Of a DNA stretch of 64,000 bases, positions 44,450 through 56,302 are shown one piece after another. Position 1 is the first letter of the stretch; every line of letters starts with the position of its first letter. The notes beneath the pieces are model-generated. The model had not been told where the DNA came from. It searched no databases and saw only the letters and a list, made by a program, of their open reading frames with translations. Made by a program: the position numbers and the translations under genes. Source of the DNA: Gonapodya sp. JEL0774 (taxonomy: Eukaryota; Monoblepharomycota; Monoblepharidomycetes; Monoblepharidales; Gonapodyaceae); assembly GCA_027604505.1 (NCBI GenBank), contig JADIIX010000034.1, positions 114,244-178,243 of the forward strand, written 5' to 3'.

Positions 44450-45860
44450 ATGTGATTGTATCTAATTGTGGTGGATCCTTTTCGGTGATCTTCTTACGCA
44501 GTTTGAGAAAAATTTCGGCGAGGAAAATGCTTGGATATCCTGCAGTCTCTCGGGCACATCAACTATCGGCACGGGGCCGGGAGACGTACGCGTCCTACCC
44601 AGCTAAGCGAAATAACGCGCAAACGAGTCTGCATGAATTGTTGCGCTCTAAAAGGCATTTAATATAGAAAGTGTTGGGAAGGTTGAGGACGGTGAACCAA
44701 GAAGTCCTACCAGTTGCACAGTGGTTCAGCGTGAGAATTTGTGAATACTCATTTCCGAGCACTCAACTATGTGAATATCACGCTCATGCACCTCGTCGAT
44801 GATAAGATGAGTAAGCCTATTAAATGGATCAAGTGGCACGTTATTTAAATCAGTAGAGGAGACTTTGCGACGGAGCGATCGTGCTTCTCGTCCCAGTGGC
44901 ACAATACAGTATTGAACTGTGCTCTTTGGGGGGGGATCCGCTCAAACCGAACCTGATATCCAACGGTACAGCCAATGGATTCACCGCATTCTTCAGAAAC
45001 TCTCCGAGCCACGCTAATTGCGGCGATCTTCCTGCTCGGTGAGTGTCAGCACACGCGAGATGCGAGATAGAAACATAAGGTAACACTCACCGGGGTGGAG
45101 TTACCACAATGTTACATCGCGCCCTTTCTCCATCACGAATGTGTGTATCCAGAATCATTTGAGGTACTTGCGTTGTCTGACGGGTTGTTGTTGATCTTCA
45201 AGGGTTATACATGACCTCAGCTGCTGAGCTTAAAAATACACGACTCAATTTGCCACTTCCTGCGTCGCCAACAGTAAAAAGCATCATCCTCAAACGCTCT
45301 GATTTTGATCGAAGATTTGTGGCTTGATCAGTTGACGGGGTTAGGGATTGAGATGTGTCTGATGTTACAACAACAAACGAAGTAACCAGCCGAGCATCCT
45401 GGCTTCCATGACCGTGAACGCGTGTCCGAGTTGCAGAGAAGGTAGAGAAAATATTGTTTTCAGAGGATTTGAAAGCCTCCGAGTAGAGCTGCATAACCCC
45501 CTCATCCCAACGGGAGTGAGGAGGCGACTTTCTGGGTGACGATCCACCGTGATTAGCACTTGAATCTCGTGTATGAAGTCTCCAGAATGGCCGACTTTCG
45601 CCGGATGGAGGCAAAGTTCCCTGTTTTGGCGAATGTCCAACGGACGGCCGAACTGACGTCATTCGCAAGTCTTGGCTTTCATGGCTATGCTGCCGTGTCC
45701 GCCCATCAAGGAAAGTGCCAGAGGGCGACACTGGGGCGAGTCTCCCCGAAGAATGGGACCCGTCAGACGGTCGTTCAGGTGATGGAGGTGGCCAGACTCC
45801 TCCACCATCCCCGGAATCCTGTCTTCCAAAGAGTTTCTCTCACGTTCCAGTCGAAGAATT
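44450..45860 (-). pseudogene. Inverted, truncated copy of the DEAH helicase gene at 7.5-13 kb
   Basis: The minus strand matches parts of the plus-strand helicase gene in order. 45305-45860 matches ~7640-8160 (exon 1). A short patch near 45275-45300 matches ~9385. 45180-45270 matches the Walker A exon end and intron 2. 44700-45180 matches exons 3-4 with their introns, and 44450-44700 matches intron 5 and the start of exon 6. Missing are most of exon 2 (about 8.16-9.38 kb and 9.41-9.54 kb) and essentially all of exon 5. Introns are retained, so this is a DNA-level duplication, not a retrocopy. Walker A reads GDAGSGK instead of GDTGSGK. Frameshifts, the deletions and the lack of a 3' half make a functional helicase impossible. 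Confidence 0.92.
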
Positions 45861-46567
45861 GCTGCCACGCCTGCTCGTAAAACCCCTGGTCTTGTTGAGC
45901 GTTGTCCTTGACGAAACCAACTCCAGCATCCCTAGCGCTTTGTGAAAGCTTGGAGTCCTTATCTGAGCGTCAAGGCTGTGACCTTCCGACCTGTGAAACG
46001 CGAGTCTTTCCCTGTTTCTATTGAAGCAAGAATCCATGCAGGGCTTAACCAGTCATCGTGTGTTCTACGCTCGCGATTATCAGACTTCACGCTGACACCA
46101 AACTACCACATCATAAGAGTAGCTAACCTCGTGAGTTCCGTTGGTGGTGTAAGGGCAAGATGAAGGTTTTGTTAATCTACGTTTTGTGCTTACTGCACAG
46201 GGGCAATGACCACAACCCAGGAACGCAAAACAATTCTCGCTGTCTATGTGAGTTTTTTGGATTGACATACAATAGCACGTAGCTTGAACCCAAGCCTGTC
46301 TGCAAGACTACTGGGAGGTGGATGTTTGTTTAGTTTCTACATAAAGCAGATGCTCTCTCGGATTTGTGTGGTGTTTTGGGGGACATCTGTGCCTCCAAGC
46401 CCCCTGTTCCCCACAACGGAAAACGTCAAAGTTTTGTGTTCAGATATTTCACTACGAAGTCCCTAAGCCATCGGAAAACAGACATCGAGCGCGTGTATCG
46501 CCCCCCTGATAGCTACCGTCCAACTCATACCAGTTTCTTGGAGGGCAGTTCTTCCGAAGTGGTCCTG
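45861..46567. other. Intergenic between pseudogene and AT-hook factor
   Basis: I searched this stretch for a zinc-cluster exon (C-x2-C-x6-C pattern) that could precede the transcription factor at 46568 and found none. The frame directly upstream of the ATG is open but lacks a start or acceptor that makes sense. Confidence 0.5.
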
Positions 46568-49159
46568 ATGACTGAGCACAGTGAATATCCCGAGACGGAG
46601 TCGCAACCCATGGAAGCCCAGCAAGATCAGCCTACAAAGAGGAAGAGAGGAAGGCCTAGGAAGCAAGTTCTTCCTGATGATGGTTGGTTTGGAGCCTTGG
46701 GCCTGGTTCTATCGGTGTGGTGTCTGAGCTCATGAGTATCCTCACCCCGTCAATCCCTCACACACACATAATCACAGCGATTGCAGCGCTTCTCGCTTCT
46801 CTACCTGAAAAGTATGCTTAAGCTGCATGAAGTTTCATGGTTCCCGACGGTCCTTCAAGACACGTGTTACTTTCTTCCTCCACCCTTTAATTCCATAATC
46901 CTTGCAGCATTGTTACCCGATCTCAAACGCAGCCAACCTCCATTCCTGAAAGTGTCGCCACCGGTGAGAAAGCCGATACTCGGCGACCATTGCAGCGCAA
47001 AACTGCCTCTTCCGGGAAGTGTCTGCGAGAAAGTGATGCAACCCAAGGGAATGAGAGTGTCACGGATAATTGGGACCATTTACATCGTGAGTTATGAGCT
47101 CCGTATTTGTGGATGCCAACAGCACATCTAACTTGCCACGGGATTTCACACCAACCTTGACCAAGAACCTGGGAGAAACCTCCATACTCCCAAAGTCTCA
47201 GAACCCACCGTTTGCACCTCCCCATCCTCATCTCTCGTCCCTAGCAAGCGCCGCTATAGTAGTCCATCACTTTGCATGATGGACTCTGCTGCCAAACTGC
47301 AACCCGCTCATCAGCGCTCGCACACAAATGGTGGCATTCCATTGCCGAGTAACTTAAAGGTCGCCCGGCCAGACTATCGTCCAATTTTCTCGGATTTCAC
47401 CGACTTGGATTTGTCCACGATATGGTCGGAGACGTTCACCCGGTTAAGGTTGGGAGAACAGGGCAAAGAACTCTTCACTGCCAGCGGAAATAGTCCCCGA
47501 CTCGATGGTTCCAACCCACAATGGGGAGTCATGAATCCCCAGCCTAATCTTCGGCCTTTTGTCGACAAACATCTCGGCAACATATTTTTGGAATATTTCC
47601 AAGCAACACTCGCTATATTCCATGCACCTACATTCATTGAAAGACTTGCGAACAAGCCGCCTGCGTTCCTCCATGCCGTCTACGCTTTCGCCGCCCGACA
47701 TACGGGAAATACCATACTTGCAGATAGCTACTTTGATTTGGCCCGCCGCGAAGTGCAATCTCGCATCTTTGAACACCGGCCGGACCTCACCCTCGTGCAA
47801 ACGCTCGTCGTCATGGTTTTCGACACTATCACCAACGGCTCATTTGGAAATGGATTGGACGATATGTGGACGTCCATGTGCGTTTCGATGGCGACACAAC
47901 TGAAACTTTCGCAGGTGTCGCGCTGGGAGAATGGAATGGGCAAGGGTGTCAATGCAAACGTGCTCTGGAGGGAGGAGGAGGAGAGGAGAAGAACTTTTTG
48001 GGCTATTTACTTTTTGGATGGGTAGGTGTCAATGTGTTCCTGTGTCAGGTTTCTTGTTTTCGGAAGGTTTCTGAACTCACACGAACACCTTTAAGGTACA
48101 TTGGCTTTCTTCAACAACGCCCGCCGTACATTGATGAAGCGACAATCACGATTCCTTTACCGTAAGTTCGACAATTCAAAGTGGTCTCGCGCTCTTTGCC
48201 CCTAACATTCACAAATGTCGTGAATTCATCCAGATGCGACGATTTCCATTGGTACAAGGCCGACCCTGAACCTATCCCGTCCACTTTCAGTCTGCCACCA
48301 TTCGAACATATCCCTCAAATAACATCGTGCCGGCTCTTCTCGGCGGTTGTAGTTTTCGTGTACTTCATGAACAGAGTCAACCGTTTCGTCATGGGGGATC
48401 ACGGCGATGGTGAGTGTGATCGGTTCAAACCCGATCAAGTTACGTTGGTTCGTTTGAGAGTTTCTAGTTGACCGCTCTAACGTGGAATACAATTCAACCT
48501 CACCAGGGCCAACTATCGAGCGCGACTTTCGAATCTGGTACGATCTTGATCCCGACGTTTTTCCCACGTCTTCACCGTCGGGAGTTGTGAGCACCAAACC
48601 CTCGCATCAGAGCATATCTATTGACACTCTCCGCGTCTCTTTCGGAACATTGGTATGCTACCACCAGTGCCGCGCTGTCCTCTTTTCTAAACTCGCACCA
48701 GAGCTTGTGACACGAGAGGCGCTCGCTATCCTTGCCGAGATGAGGCACTTATTATCCGATCCAAACGTCGGCTCAGGGTGTATTCCTCGGGCTTTTGGCT
48801 CTGACTCGATTAGCTCGCAGAAACATCCCTTTTCACTCCCACTCAATCCATTCCCCAGTGCCGTCTCTATCGGTTGGGACTTCGATGCTCGATTTCCCTT
48901 TTTCTGCAACGGTCTTGTGTTTGCAGTCGACCACTTGGCCCAGGTGCGAAGCATTTCGGAGTCTATGGAGGATCTTCAACTCGTGTTAGATGTGGCGGAC
49001 GGACTTTCCAGCAAGGGTTGGGGAATGGCCAAAGTTGCCTCTCGGCACCTTACAGCGATAGGATTTGAATGCTTCTCGCGGAGTGGAGCCGCCAAGCAGA
49101 AGCAGGAAACGGCGGACGAGTGGCTTGATTCGTACATGGCGGGAGGGATTGTAACATGA
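46568..49159 (+). CDS. Fungal-specific transcription factor with an AT-hook
   Basis: Seven exons (46568-46682, 46787-46811, 46908-47086, 47166-48021, 48096-48161, 48234-48409, 48507-49159) join to 2070 nt, 689 residues. Residues ~24-33 are KRKRGRPRKQ, a canonical AT-hook (RGRPRK). A linker rich in Ser/Thr leads to a fungal_trans domain (PF04082 type): RPFVDKHLGNIFLEYFQATL, FHAPTF, then RRRTFWAIYFLDGYIGFLQQ with RPPYIDEATITIPLP, the family's most recognisable block. No Zn2Cys6 cluster is visible in the protein or upstream. In related factors a basic GRPRK segment often follows the cluster, so either the cluster has been lost or its exon was missed. Exon 2 is 25 nt; phases match throughout. Confidence 0.82.
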
Positions 49160-49868
49160 GCGGGGTATGGCGGCCAACTAACTGTATTCTGGAGAGTGAG
49201 AGTGTGATGTGCCATAAGTTTTTACGCCGGCCGTGGATGTTCATTTCCCGATGTATTTTCTTTGATTGGGGTTGTGTTTTTCATAAGTGACTTCACTCTG
49301 TATTTGTAGTCCAATGTATGCCGATTTGCTAATTGAACTTTTCGGGGACTTTTCAATCATGCCAAGTTCAAATGGCTGGGTATCAGTAGAGCGGACAATC
49401 CAATACCGAGGTAAGAGGACTAACGCTTTACACCAGTGACCCATTCAAAGGGAGAGCATATCCGTTTCCTATTCTCCGTAGGAAAGCCACTGCCATCGCG
49501 TCAGTTCCTCTCACAGATCTCCTGGTCTTTACAATTTACTGACAACTCGATGCGACTGCGGAATTTCTATCTTGATTCACGGCGGATTTCCCTGACAGAT
49601 CACTGTGGTCCAGGCTGTGCAGGGAAAATCGGCAAGATGGGCGAAGATGGGTTCAGCTCATCACGTAACCATCGACTCTCACTCTTTGGTTCAATCAAGG
49701 AAGCTGTAAACGAAGGCATCACTCTGCTTTTAAAAGCAATCGTTGCTGACAAGAGGCGGCAGCGAATCTCGTGTGGATTACAAACTTATCAAAGGTGTCT
49801 TCTCCCGTCGTGCGGAACACCCTGCCCAACGAAGATTCCATTAGTAGTCGCATCCCAACCATCTTGTC
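49160..49868. other. Intergenic, nothing recognised
   Basis: One 150-codon open frame overlaps into the exchanger start (49436-49888), but its product has no motif or membrane segment. I treat the region as upstream sequence of the exchanger. Confidence 0.5.
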
Positions 49869-52197
49869 ATGCAAGCGCTGACAAATGAGACAAATGCGGA
49901 TGAACCCTCCAGCATTCTTCCTTTACCAGGCACTGGGGATGATGGTTCCGTGGCGCAATACGAGAACCGAACGTACCAACTTGAAGTGCGAGCTGTCGTC
50001 ATGCTCGGACTTGTTATAATGGCCGTGAACCTCGCTCAATTCATGAAGAAGAAAAAGTTTCATTGTAAGTCTACAATCGCCTCGGGACCCTCTGCTGTGC
50101 ATCCATCCCATCATGGTTTGACCCGGGACGCACTTTTAGACGTATCCGAATCCTCAGCGTACATGATCATTGGATTCCTTATTGCGCTATTGTGGACCCA
50201 CGTGATTGCGCCACTTGTGGACGGGGACCGGGATGCAACATCTGGACTCAATAAAGTCATGCAACTAAGCTCCACTTTCTTCTACATGGTGCTCCTACCC
50301 CCAATCGTTTTCGAGGTTAGCTGGGTCGTGTATGATATAATATGTGGTGTTGCCTGTCCATTGATACACGGATCCACATGACTAGGGTGGCTACAACCTT
50401 CGAAGAATGACTTTCTACAAAAATTTTGGGACCATTCTCTCTCTCGCTTTTGTCGGGGGTCTTTACTCTACCTGCATCATTTGCGTGATTCTCTACGTCT
50501 TAGGGGGAATGGTCGCCCCAAACATTACCGTCACCGACTGCCTAGTATTCGGCGCTCTCATTTCCTCCACAGATCCTGTAACAGTGCTGTCTCTCCTACC
50601 GGCGAACCTGGATCAGCGCGTGTACATGCTCATTTTTGGCGAGAGCGCTCTCAATGACGCGGTCGCGGTCATTCTTTTCCGCTTCTTCACAAATATGAGC
50701 GACCCAGATACATCTCTTGGGTTTGATAGTATCATGTGGAGTATTGTGAGCAGTGTATTGGTGTTCTTCGGGTCTCTTGGTGTTGGTCTGGGTACGTTGT
50801 GGCCTGTTGGTCCTGCTTGAGTGGATATACCGAGAACGGCACGATCCACTTACCCGCGGCCTTCCATTCGTTTCTCTGCCAGGACTTGCTCTTGTGTACG
50901 CTCTTCTGACCAAGCACGCAAAAATGCCCGACGGACCCATTTACGAGTCAGTCATGTTCATCACCTTCGCGTACGCTTCCTACATCAGCGCCGAGGTGCT
51001 TGACCTCACGGGTATCATCAGCGTATTTTTTTGCGGACTTGGAATGTCCCACTATGCTTACAACAATGTCAACGAGGTGACACTGCTGAGTACCAAAGTG
51101 AGTGAGAAACGTTCGAACACACGCGCTCAACCTTGCAATCCACCAACAAACCAACGATGGAATTTCGAGGTTATCTTAAGGGTTCTTTCCATGATTTGCG
51201 AGATTTTTATATTTCTGTACCTTGGAATGGGTCTGGTGGCTTTCGGTCCTCAACAAACCACCTATAACATCCCATTCATTGCCATATGCATTGCAGCGTT
51301 ACTGCTCGGACGCACGCACGTTTTCTGGATTTGCATGGGGCATAATTTAATTCACAAAGATGTACGTCAATTGGTTTTGGAAAAGTGGTTTACTTTATTT
51401 TCGCCTTGTGTCACTCATTGAAATCCCCACCGGTGGAAAACAGAACCCGATCCCCTTCGTGCATCAAGTCCTCATGTGGTTCTCTGGTCTCCGTGGAGCT
51501 GTTGCGTTTGCGCTCGCAGTTCAGTTCCTCGAGTATCCATCCTTCTCCCTTGAGTCCCGCCATCTCATCTTTGGCACGGGAGTAGTGGTGATTTCGTTCA
51601 CCGTCATCGTGATCGGCGGCTTGACTCCTCTCGTGCTGAAACTCCTGCGGATTGGTGAGCATTCCAATTTGCACGGAGGTGGAGGCGCTGCTGCGGAGGG
51701 GGAGGAGGAATATGAGATGCTCGGAGAGATCGAGAGGGAGAACTCGCAGGCAGAGCTCCAAGGTAGCGGTGCGATCATGTCATGGCTCTGGCAACTGGAT
51801 AACACGTGAGAATAAATCTTGTGCGCACATTCTCAAATCCCACCTTTCCAACTGACACATTTCGGGTCTTAGGTATTTCAAACCCTTCTTCTCATCCGCG
51901 GAACGACACCTTCAATTCATGAAAGAAGGGAGCAATGTGCAAGATGTTCTGCATGCTCCGGCAGTCATGCGAGGCGAAGATGACGGATTCTTCAAGGATG
52001 ACGAGAATGTCAGTCGGTCCCAACATGTCTTGAGCCCTTCCTCACCGTCTAAAGCCATGCTGAAGGCTGAAGAGGGACTCGCCAGCGTAGCGCAGATAGA
52101 AGTTGGTGATGCTGAAGGTGTGCAAAAGAGCAACAATATCCGGAAAGGTTTGACGAGCGACAAGGACTGGTTAGGCGAGGACAGTGATGAGGACTGA
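49869..52197 (+). CDS. Na+(K+)/H+ exchanger, NHE/NHX family
   Basis: Six exons (49869-50315, 50386-50791, 50883-51097, 51170-51361, 51444-51805, 51873-52197) join to 1947 nt, 648 residues. The membrane domain has FFYMVLLPPIVFEGGYNLRR (amiloride-site helix), STDPVTVL, FGESALNDAVAVILF (ion-site Asn-Asp), VFFCGLGMSHYAYNN, FIFLYLGMGL and MWFSGLRGAVAFALA, all CPA1 hallmarks. About 12 TM segments are followed by a ~150-residue cytosolic tail (EGEEEYEMLGEIERE, then a serine-rich end, GEDSDED). In fungi such proteins (Nhx1) usually sit in late endosome or vacuole membranes and exchange Na+ or K+ for H+. The end of exon 4 (HNLIHKD) is slightly unusual for the family. Confidence 0.9.
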
Positions 52198-52544
52198 ACA
52201 CAACAATTTTCCGATTGAGAAAGAGAGTGTAAGAGAGAAGAATAGCTTCTCGTAAATATGATAAATCCAAGCGGAAACAATGGACATATTTAACTCGGAG
52301 GAGACTCTAGATTGCTTCCCAAAACCAGAGTACTTGATTACGAACCAAATATTTGGTGGGTGGCGCCAACACATGTTGGTCTCAAAAACAGCATTGGAAG
52401 ATTCCAATTGATCACATATGAGGTTCAGAGTACCTGAATGTCATAACAACTGACCCTGAAGAAAATGTTCCGGGGTGATCCGAACGCATTCTGACCTGTG
52501 AGGTTGTTCGTAGCATCACCGGACATCTAAATGATACAAATGCA
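52198..52544. other. Intergenic between convergent genes
   Basis: This is the shared 3' region of the exchanger (plus) and the ankyrin gene (minus). Nothing else seen. Confidence 0.5.
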
Positions 52545-53600
52545 TCAGCGCCGGTAACTATCATTCTGCGTCATCCGTTCGAGTTCCGCCACCCTTGCAC
52601 GCCACGCCCGATTTTCCATCTGAAGCCCCGCAATTTGATCGTCTTTCGCCCTCAGTGTCTGCTCAAGGTCAGCGATTCGACGATGAAAATCTTCGTTCTC
52701 CTTTGAAATGGGCAATGTGGGAGGATCCAGACCACGTTTGGAAGGTGAATTCGGAGAAAGTGAGTGCGGACGAGCTGCCGGTGGGAGACAGTGGGAGGGC
52801 TGTGCGTCTTCCGCATTCGTTAAATTTGAGGAAGGAACTGATGCATTCAGAGACGGAGAGCTGGTCTTGCATTGTTCCATCTCCGAAGACAATGGAGTTT
52901 CCCCGGTTAGTACCGTCCAAATATCAGGCCTAGGCGGAACATGATATCCCCATCGATTTACTCCGTCCACCAACTTTCTCGCAACATGAAGGGTCTCCTT
53001 CGTCAAAGGTGCACCATGCTCAACCAAAACTTTCACCACTTCTGTGTTCGGAGAGAGTTCAACAGAACGTCCAACTGCTTGCCCATTCGTAAGTTTGACA
53101 TGGCCACCGAGATGATTCATTGTCCTCGTGCCAGATTCCAAAGCAAAATCAAGAGCAGAAGGCAACATCCAATATGAGCTCTGGTGCCATCGACTCTTTG
53201 TCCAGTTTATGAGTGTCCACGATAAACGCTCCTCGGGGATCTTCCATTGAACGGGCATGGATGGGTCTGCACCTGAACAAAACACAAATAAGTTAAGGTC
53301 TCTGATTCCAGTCATCTTCCGCAGCCGTTCATTTGAACGAAGACCGCGGACATTACCAGCTTGCAGCAACTCCTTCACGATTGCCCCATTACCCATCGAT
53401 ACAGCCACCACAAGAGCACTCTCCACCTCTTGCGTGTCGCTCCGCTCCGCGTTCGATGTCAGATGAACCGAAAACGTCACCTTCTTCCTGCCATTGGGAT
53501 TTGCACCAGACGCGAGAGCTATTCGTACTTTATCAACCTGTCCTGCCTCGATCGCATCAATGAGGCACTCATTTGAATGCTCAAATGGGTCCACAGACAT
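52545..53600 (-). CDS. Ankyrin-repeat protein with C-terminal coiled coil
   Basis: A continuous frame of 351 codons contains an in-phase 84-bp intron (53356-53273, GTAATG...TTCAG). Its removal joins LLQAG to ADPSMP, restoring an ankyrin hairpin and giving 323 residues. Ankyrin units: NECLIDAIEAGQVDKVRIAL with ASGANPN; SALVVAVSMGNGAIVKELLQ with AGADPS; and SPNTEVVKVLVEHGAPL. A Ser/Pro-rich linker (LSPNSPSKRG) leads to a helical coiled coil (EDFHRRIADLEQTLRAKDDQ, then MENRAWRARVAELERM). It is probably a protein-interaction scaffold. No transmembrane segment or catalytic domain is seen. Confidence 0.8.
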   Translation of the reverse strand: MSVDPFEHSNECLIDAIEAGQVDKVRIALASGANPNGRKKVTFSVHLTSNAERSDTQEVESALVVAVSMGNGAIVKELLQAGNVRGLRSNERLRKMTGIRDLNLFVFCSGADPSMPVQWKIPEERLSWTLINWTKSRWHQSSYWMLPSALDFALESGTRTMNHLGGHVKLTNGQAVGRSVELSPNTEVVKVLVEHGAPLTKETLHVARKLVDGVNRWGYHVPPRPDIWTVLTGETPLSSEMEQCKTSSPSLNASVPSSNLTNAEDAQPSHCLPPAARPHSLSPNSPSKRGLDPPTLPISKENEDFHRRIADLEQTLRAKDDQIAGLQMENRAWRARVAELERMTQNDSYRR

Positions 53601-54001
53601 ACGCTCAAATACTTTTAGCGAGAGTCACTGCACAGGGGACTTTATATGTACGTTGTCGTCAGGAATGAAAATAATTATAACTGCAGGAGCACAATCACCA
53701 CTCTGAAATGATGACTCTCACCACGGGTGTCTCAACTTAGTGGGGTTTAACTTAGTGGGGTTTGCTCGAAAACATTGCAGATGAGAGTCATCTCCAGATT
53801 TGACATGACCTTGACTTCTAACGCTGTTGGCATCATCACATGTAGCCATTCCTTCCATATTTGCTTTCAAATTCAGATTTGTACCACGGATTTGTAAACG
53901 GTATTCCACATGTGAGAACGTCCTCTACGACTGTGTTGGTGCCGCGGCTAAATGTTTTCGGGCCGAGAGGACCGAAACATCAATTCAATACATTTTCTCC
54001 A
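53601..54001. other. Divergent intergenic region
   Basis: This region separates the ankyrin gene (minus) and the PRISE reductase (plus). It holds a 15-bp tandem duplication at 53734-53763 (AACTTAGTGGGGTTT twice). No other feature was recognised. Confidence 0.55.
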
Positions 54002-56102
54002 ATGGCGTCGTCTGGTCAACATCCAGATGTAAACCCATCGGGAAAAGTCGCTCTCATTCTTGGTGTGTAAGATGCCGGCCTCCCAGTACACAGATTTTCA
54101 TCTGGGAAGCACTCGACAGCAAACAGGAATCCTGACATGATTTTGCTCTGCATACAGGCGCCAATGGTATCACTGGCACATACCTTATCGAGCTACTACT
54201 TGCGAGCTCGGTGTCAGATTGGTCTCGCATCATCGGGGTTTCCCGTAAGCCTCCGAATACGTGAGCGCACCTGAATTGCAGATTGCAGTTTATGAACAGA
54301 CAATTACGTTACTAAATGCAATTGTTGTCTCAGGGAATGGCTTTTGCATGATCTTGGGCTCTCTCCGGGAGAAAGTTCTCAGGTGACACAAGGGAAGGGT
54401 CGACTGTCCTGGATCTGTGCCGATTTCCTGGAAGAGGATGTAGAATCTTTGACCAAAAAGTTCAAAGAAGGCGGGGCTCGTGACGCAACGCATATCTTTT
54501 TTGGAGCATGTCAGTAAACTGAGCCTTAACATCTTACACTGGGGACCAGTAACACCGATTGGCCGATAATTTGCTTACAGACATCTTGATTGATGGGACA
54601 GGAGGTCCAAAAGAGTTTGTAGCGAATGCAACGATGTTCGAGCGTTCCATCCGAGCAGCCATTGGTGCGGCTGGAAAGAATGTTCGGCGTGTGCTCCTGC
54701 AGGTGAGGGAGTGTGTGTTCGAGACGATGAGGAGATAATTCCCATATTTTTGATTCATTACAGATAGGTGCCAAATGGTACGGACCCCATACGGCGAAGT
54801 AAGACATCTCGTTGCGGTGCTTGTTTTAAGTAAGCAGCATCCAACTCACGTTGAACGTAGGTCTCTACCTGTTCCCCTCCGCGAGTCCATGAGCCCCGAC
54901 GAGAAAGGAGCATCATTCTACATACCCCAACAAAACTTTTTGCGCGAATATTGTATTGAATGCCGAGCCAGAGGATTGAATTGGGATTGTGAGTCGGACC
55001 ATCGTTTCGTTCTCTGTGGATACTGTCTAAACTAGAGATGGGTTCGGATTGCCGTAGGGGTTACAACTGTTCCATATGTGGTATGGGGATTTACAAGGGC
55101 TTCGTATCAAAGTTTAGGTGCGTTTTTACATTGCAGGACCAGTGAAATGGGGTCTCCAACAGTACGCAAACCATTTCCTGCTCCAACATATAACACCGAA
55201 GCTACTACTCTTGGTATTTATGGTACGATCATAATTTTCCCAAAAGCTCACGCTGGAATGATTTTAATGGATAACTCGCGGTACAGCCGCAATTCAAAGC
55301 CACATTGGTGAACCGCTTCATTTCGTTGGCAACAATAATCGCTGGCTCGGAGCTGATGATGCAATCTGTGCCGAGCTCCTTGCAAAGTTTAACGTCTGGG
55401 CTATTACTACTCAGAAGTGCGCCGGCGAAATATTTAATGGTGAGTCTGTAGAAGTCTGTTTCAGGAAGTGTGAGACAGGATTTTCATCGAGCTCAATCAG
55501 TTTCAAACGCGGATGTGTTTACATGGGAGAATCTGTGGCAAATCTACGTCAAATACTTTGACTGCAAACCTCCAGCTACATGTGAGTCCGCATTCCCCAC
55601 GCATCGTTCCCAGAATTATGCAACCCAAGATCTCGCACCCTTCAGTGAATCGACGTCTACGCACCCAAAATTACTCGCTTGAGAATGCATTTGCATCAAC
55701 TCCCGCAAAGCCAGGAAAGGGATCAGCATTGTGGCGTGATATCGCTCGCAAGTACAATGTTGACCCCAGGGCAGAGGAATACGCTACCTGGTGGTAAGTC
55801 AATACTCCTCCCTGTGCGCCATTCGAAGCTCATCTTAGTACCTCTATGCTGACATTCAGGTTTGGTGACTTTTCGCTTCGGGGTAGCAGATTGATTCTCA
55901 TGTACGTGGATCCTCCGGCGTATCTTTGATCGTACACACGGACCCTTCTCATGACACCTATTTCAGGTCGATGACAAAGGCAAGGAAGTTTGGCTGGACC
56001 GGATACGTTGATACCGAGGAAATGGTGATAAGAATATTGGACAAAATGAAGCGCGCAAAAGTCATTCCCGGACACCATGGCAGTCCACTTCCCAAGATAT
56101 GA
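54002..56102 (+). CDS. PRISE-type SDR (progesterone 5-beta-reductase/iridoid synthase-like)
   Basis: Thirteen exons (54002-54062, 54158-54260, 54334-54509, 54581-54702, 54764-54798, 54861-54988, 55058-55117, 55163-55222, 55287-55439, 55501-55581, 55646-55793, 55860-55901, 55967-56102) join to 1305 nt, 434 residues. ALILGANGITGTYLIELL is the NADP(H)-binding loop and IIGVSRKPP the second strand. LLQIGAKWYG carries the family lysine (about residue 158) and GASFYIPQQNFLRE the catalytic tyrosine (about 186). DVFTWENLWQIYVKYF and SMTKARKFGWTGYVDTEEM match the C-terminal PRISE region. PRISE enzymes reduce activated C=C bonds of enones with NADPH. The fungal substrate is unknown. The acceptors of exons 8 and 11 were chosen by phase and are the least secure. 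Confidence 0.82.
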
Positions 56103-56302
56103 AGCTCATTGTAAGATACAATAATTTTCCTATGGAATCTGTTTCAGGAGCCTTGCTTTCTTGTCTCCTCTTCAATTGAAGGTGCGGGGGTCCCTCGGAT
56201 CACCTCTCAGCGAACCACGTGCAAAACCCACAGTTCTGAATTTCATTATAATCAAAATCATAGACGGAAAAGTACATCGCTCTGTCGGACGGGGGCACAA
56301 CG

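Noticed and set aside
49436-49888. 150-codon frame just upstream of the exchanger
   Set aside because: No motif, no splice continuation, and it overlaps the exchanger start in another frame.
54061-54165. Reading the PRISE cofactor loop as LGV-TGANG with a non-AG acceptor
   Set aside because: Using the donor two codons earlier (G|GTGTGT at 54063) gives ALILGANGITGTY with a normal AG acceptor and matched phase.
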